Assembly (NCBI GenBank): GCA_903837025.1 | Contig: CAILTC010000084.1 | Coordinates: 1 to 5,964 of the forward strand | DNA: 5,964 nucleotides | Source: an uncultured Bacteroidota bacterium | GTDB lineage: Bacteria; Bacteroidota; Bacteroidia; Flavobacteriales; Flavobacteriaceae | Reading direction: 5' to 3' | Part shown: positions 5,711 through 5,964 of the stretch, in pieces | Position numbering within the stretch: position 1 is the first letter of the stretch | Layout: every line of letters starts with the position of its first letter | Notes under the pieces: model-generated | The model's input: only the letters and a program-made list of their open reading frames with translations | Databases searched by the model: none | What the model was told of the DNA's origin: nothing | Position numbers and translations under genes: made by a program

Positions 5711-5747
5711 GGAAAATATTAAAACAAAATGCTTTGCGATATTTTCC
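5711..5747 (+). promoter_or_regulatory. 5' leader hairpin just before the edge gene
   Basis: GGAAAATAT (5711-5719) and ATATTTTCC (5739-5747) form a perfect 9-bp stem. Inside, CAAA (5725-5728) pairs with TTTG (5733-5736) around the tetraloop ATGC, separated from the outer stem by a small asymmetric internal loop. It ends 20 nt before the ATG at 5768 and is not followed by a T-run, so translation control or mRNA stability is more likely than termination. Confidence 0.5.
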
Positions 5748-5767
5748 AATACTTAATAATTAACGAA

Positions 5768-5964
5768 ATGAAAACTAATAGACGTGTTATATACGATAGC
5801 CAAAACTATTTTTCAAGATTCTTGAAATATGAATTTAGAAAAATTTTGACATTTGACTCTTTCAGAAATTTCGACTCTTTTGAAAAGGAAATAAGTAATT
5901 ATTCAACCATACTATTTGTAATATATTCAGAAGAAGAATTAGTTAGTTTTATTAAAATTTACAA
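5768..5964 (+). CDS. N-terminus of a receiver-like (pseudo-receiver) protein, cut by window end
   Basis: An open frame runs from ATG at 5768 to the right edge, giving 65 residues and part of a codon; no stop is reached. I do not recognise the family with certainty. The pattern resembles the first half of a receiver domain: a short strand RRVIYD (5-10) where regulators have the acidic pair, helix NYFSRFLKYEFRK, strand ILTFDSF, an amphipathic helix, and a strand TILFVIYS (47-54). In a true receiver the last strand ends in the phospho-acceptor Asp; here no Asp is present, and only one of the two acidic-pair residues (D10) is kept. It may therefore be a phosphorylation-independent pseudo-receiver, but the fold is inferred from half a domain. 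Start choice is supported by the upstream -7 element and the absence of other in-frame ATGs. It diverges from the response regulator gene and could be the first gene of an operon. Confidence 0.6.
   Translation, partial: MKTNRRVIYDSQNYFSRFLKYEFRKILTFDSFRNFDSFEKEISNYSTILFVIYSEEELVSFIKIY

Larger units (their letters stand above)
5124..5767. other. Long AT-rich regulatory intergenic region
   Basis: These 644 bases lie between the response regulator (minus) and the edge gene (plus), and I see no protein gene of useful length. The left part is the probable regulator leader, with a GTGTG-N10-CACAC dyad (5197-5216, with an alternative partner ACACC at 5224-5228), a GGAAAT-ctattt-ATTTCC hairpin (5298-5315) and a minus-strand -7 element (5333-5326). 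The middle has an AT-only hairpin, TTTTAATT-gaaaa-AATTAAAA (5423-5443). The right part holds the activator-type site (5489-5527), a perfect plus-strand -7 element (5560-5567), and a leader of about 195 nt with micro-ORFs and a strong hairpin (5711-5747). No tRNA, rRNA or recognised riboswitch was seen. Confidence 0.7.

Overview
The window fits a Bacteroidota genome, most likely Flavobacterium or a close relative. The DNA is AT-rich and the best promoter matches are Bacteroidota-type -7 elements (TAnnTTTG). Shine-Dalgarno signals are mostly absent. The rpoN end, the PorT-like barrel and the histidine kinase all read like flavobacterial proteins. No database search was possible, so family names rest on motifs visible in the translations.

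Left part (1-2282), conserved-looking housekeeping DNA. The 3' end of rpoN (sigma-54) enters from the left edge. It is followed by a spacer made of six in-phase GATTNNN heptamers. A probable two-gene membrane-protein operon comes next: a 69-aa two-helix protein and a 201-aa multi-pass protein with a degenerate PAP2 phosphatase signature. An outer-membrane beta-barrel protein on the minus strand converges on it, and their ends overlap by 6 bp.

Right part (2283-5964), more AT-rich and regulatory. A 584-aa membrane sensor histidine kinase (plus strand) converges with a 208-aa NarL/LuxR-type response regulator (minus strand). They look like a cognate pair, each with its own promoter. Beyond the regulator is a 644-bp gene-free region, then the start of a gene cut by the right edge. 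Its visible 65 residues resemble a receiver domain without the phospho-acceptor aspartate.

The most interesting signal is a shared promoter layout. Upstream of the kinase gene and upstream of the edge gene, the same arrangement occurs with identical spacing: TGTAG-N8-YTACAA-N13-TTTCTAC-N32-TA[A/C]TTTTG. Neither promoter has a good -33 TTTG box, as expected if an activator bound to the TTTCTAC/TGTAG sites replaces it. The neighbouring LuxR-type regulator is the obvious candidate. The model (inference) is a small circuit in which kinase and regulator control the kinase's own gene and the gene or operon starting at 5768. The edge gene also has a roughly 195-nt leader holding a start-stop AUG-UAA and a strong hairpin just before its start codon.
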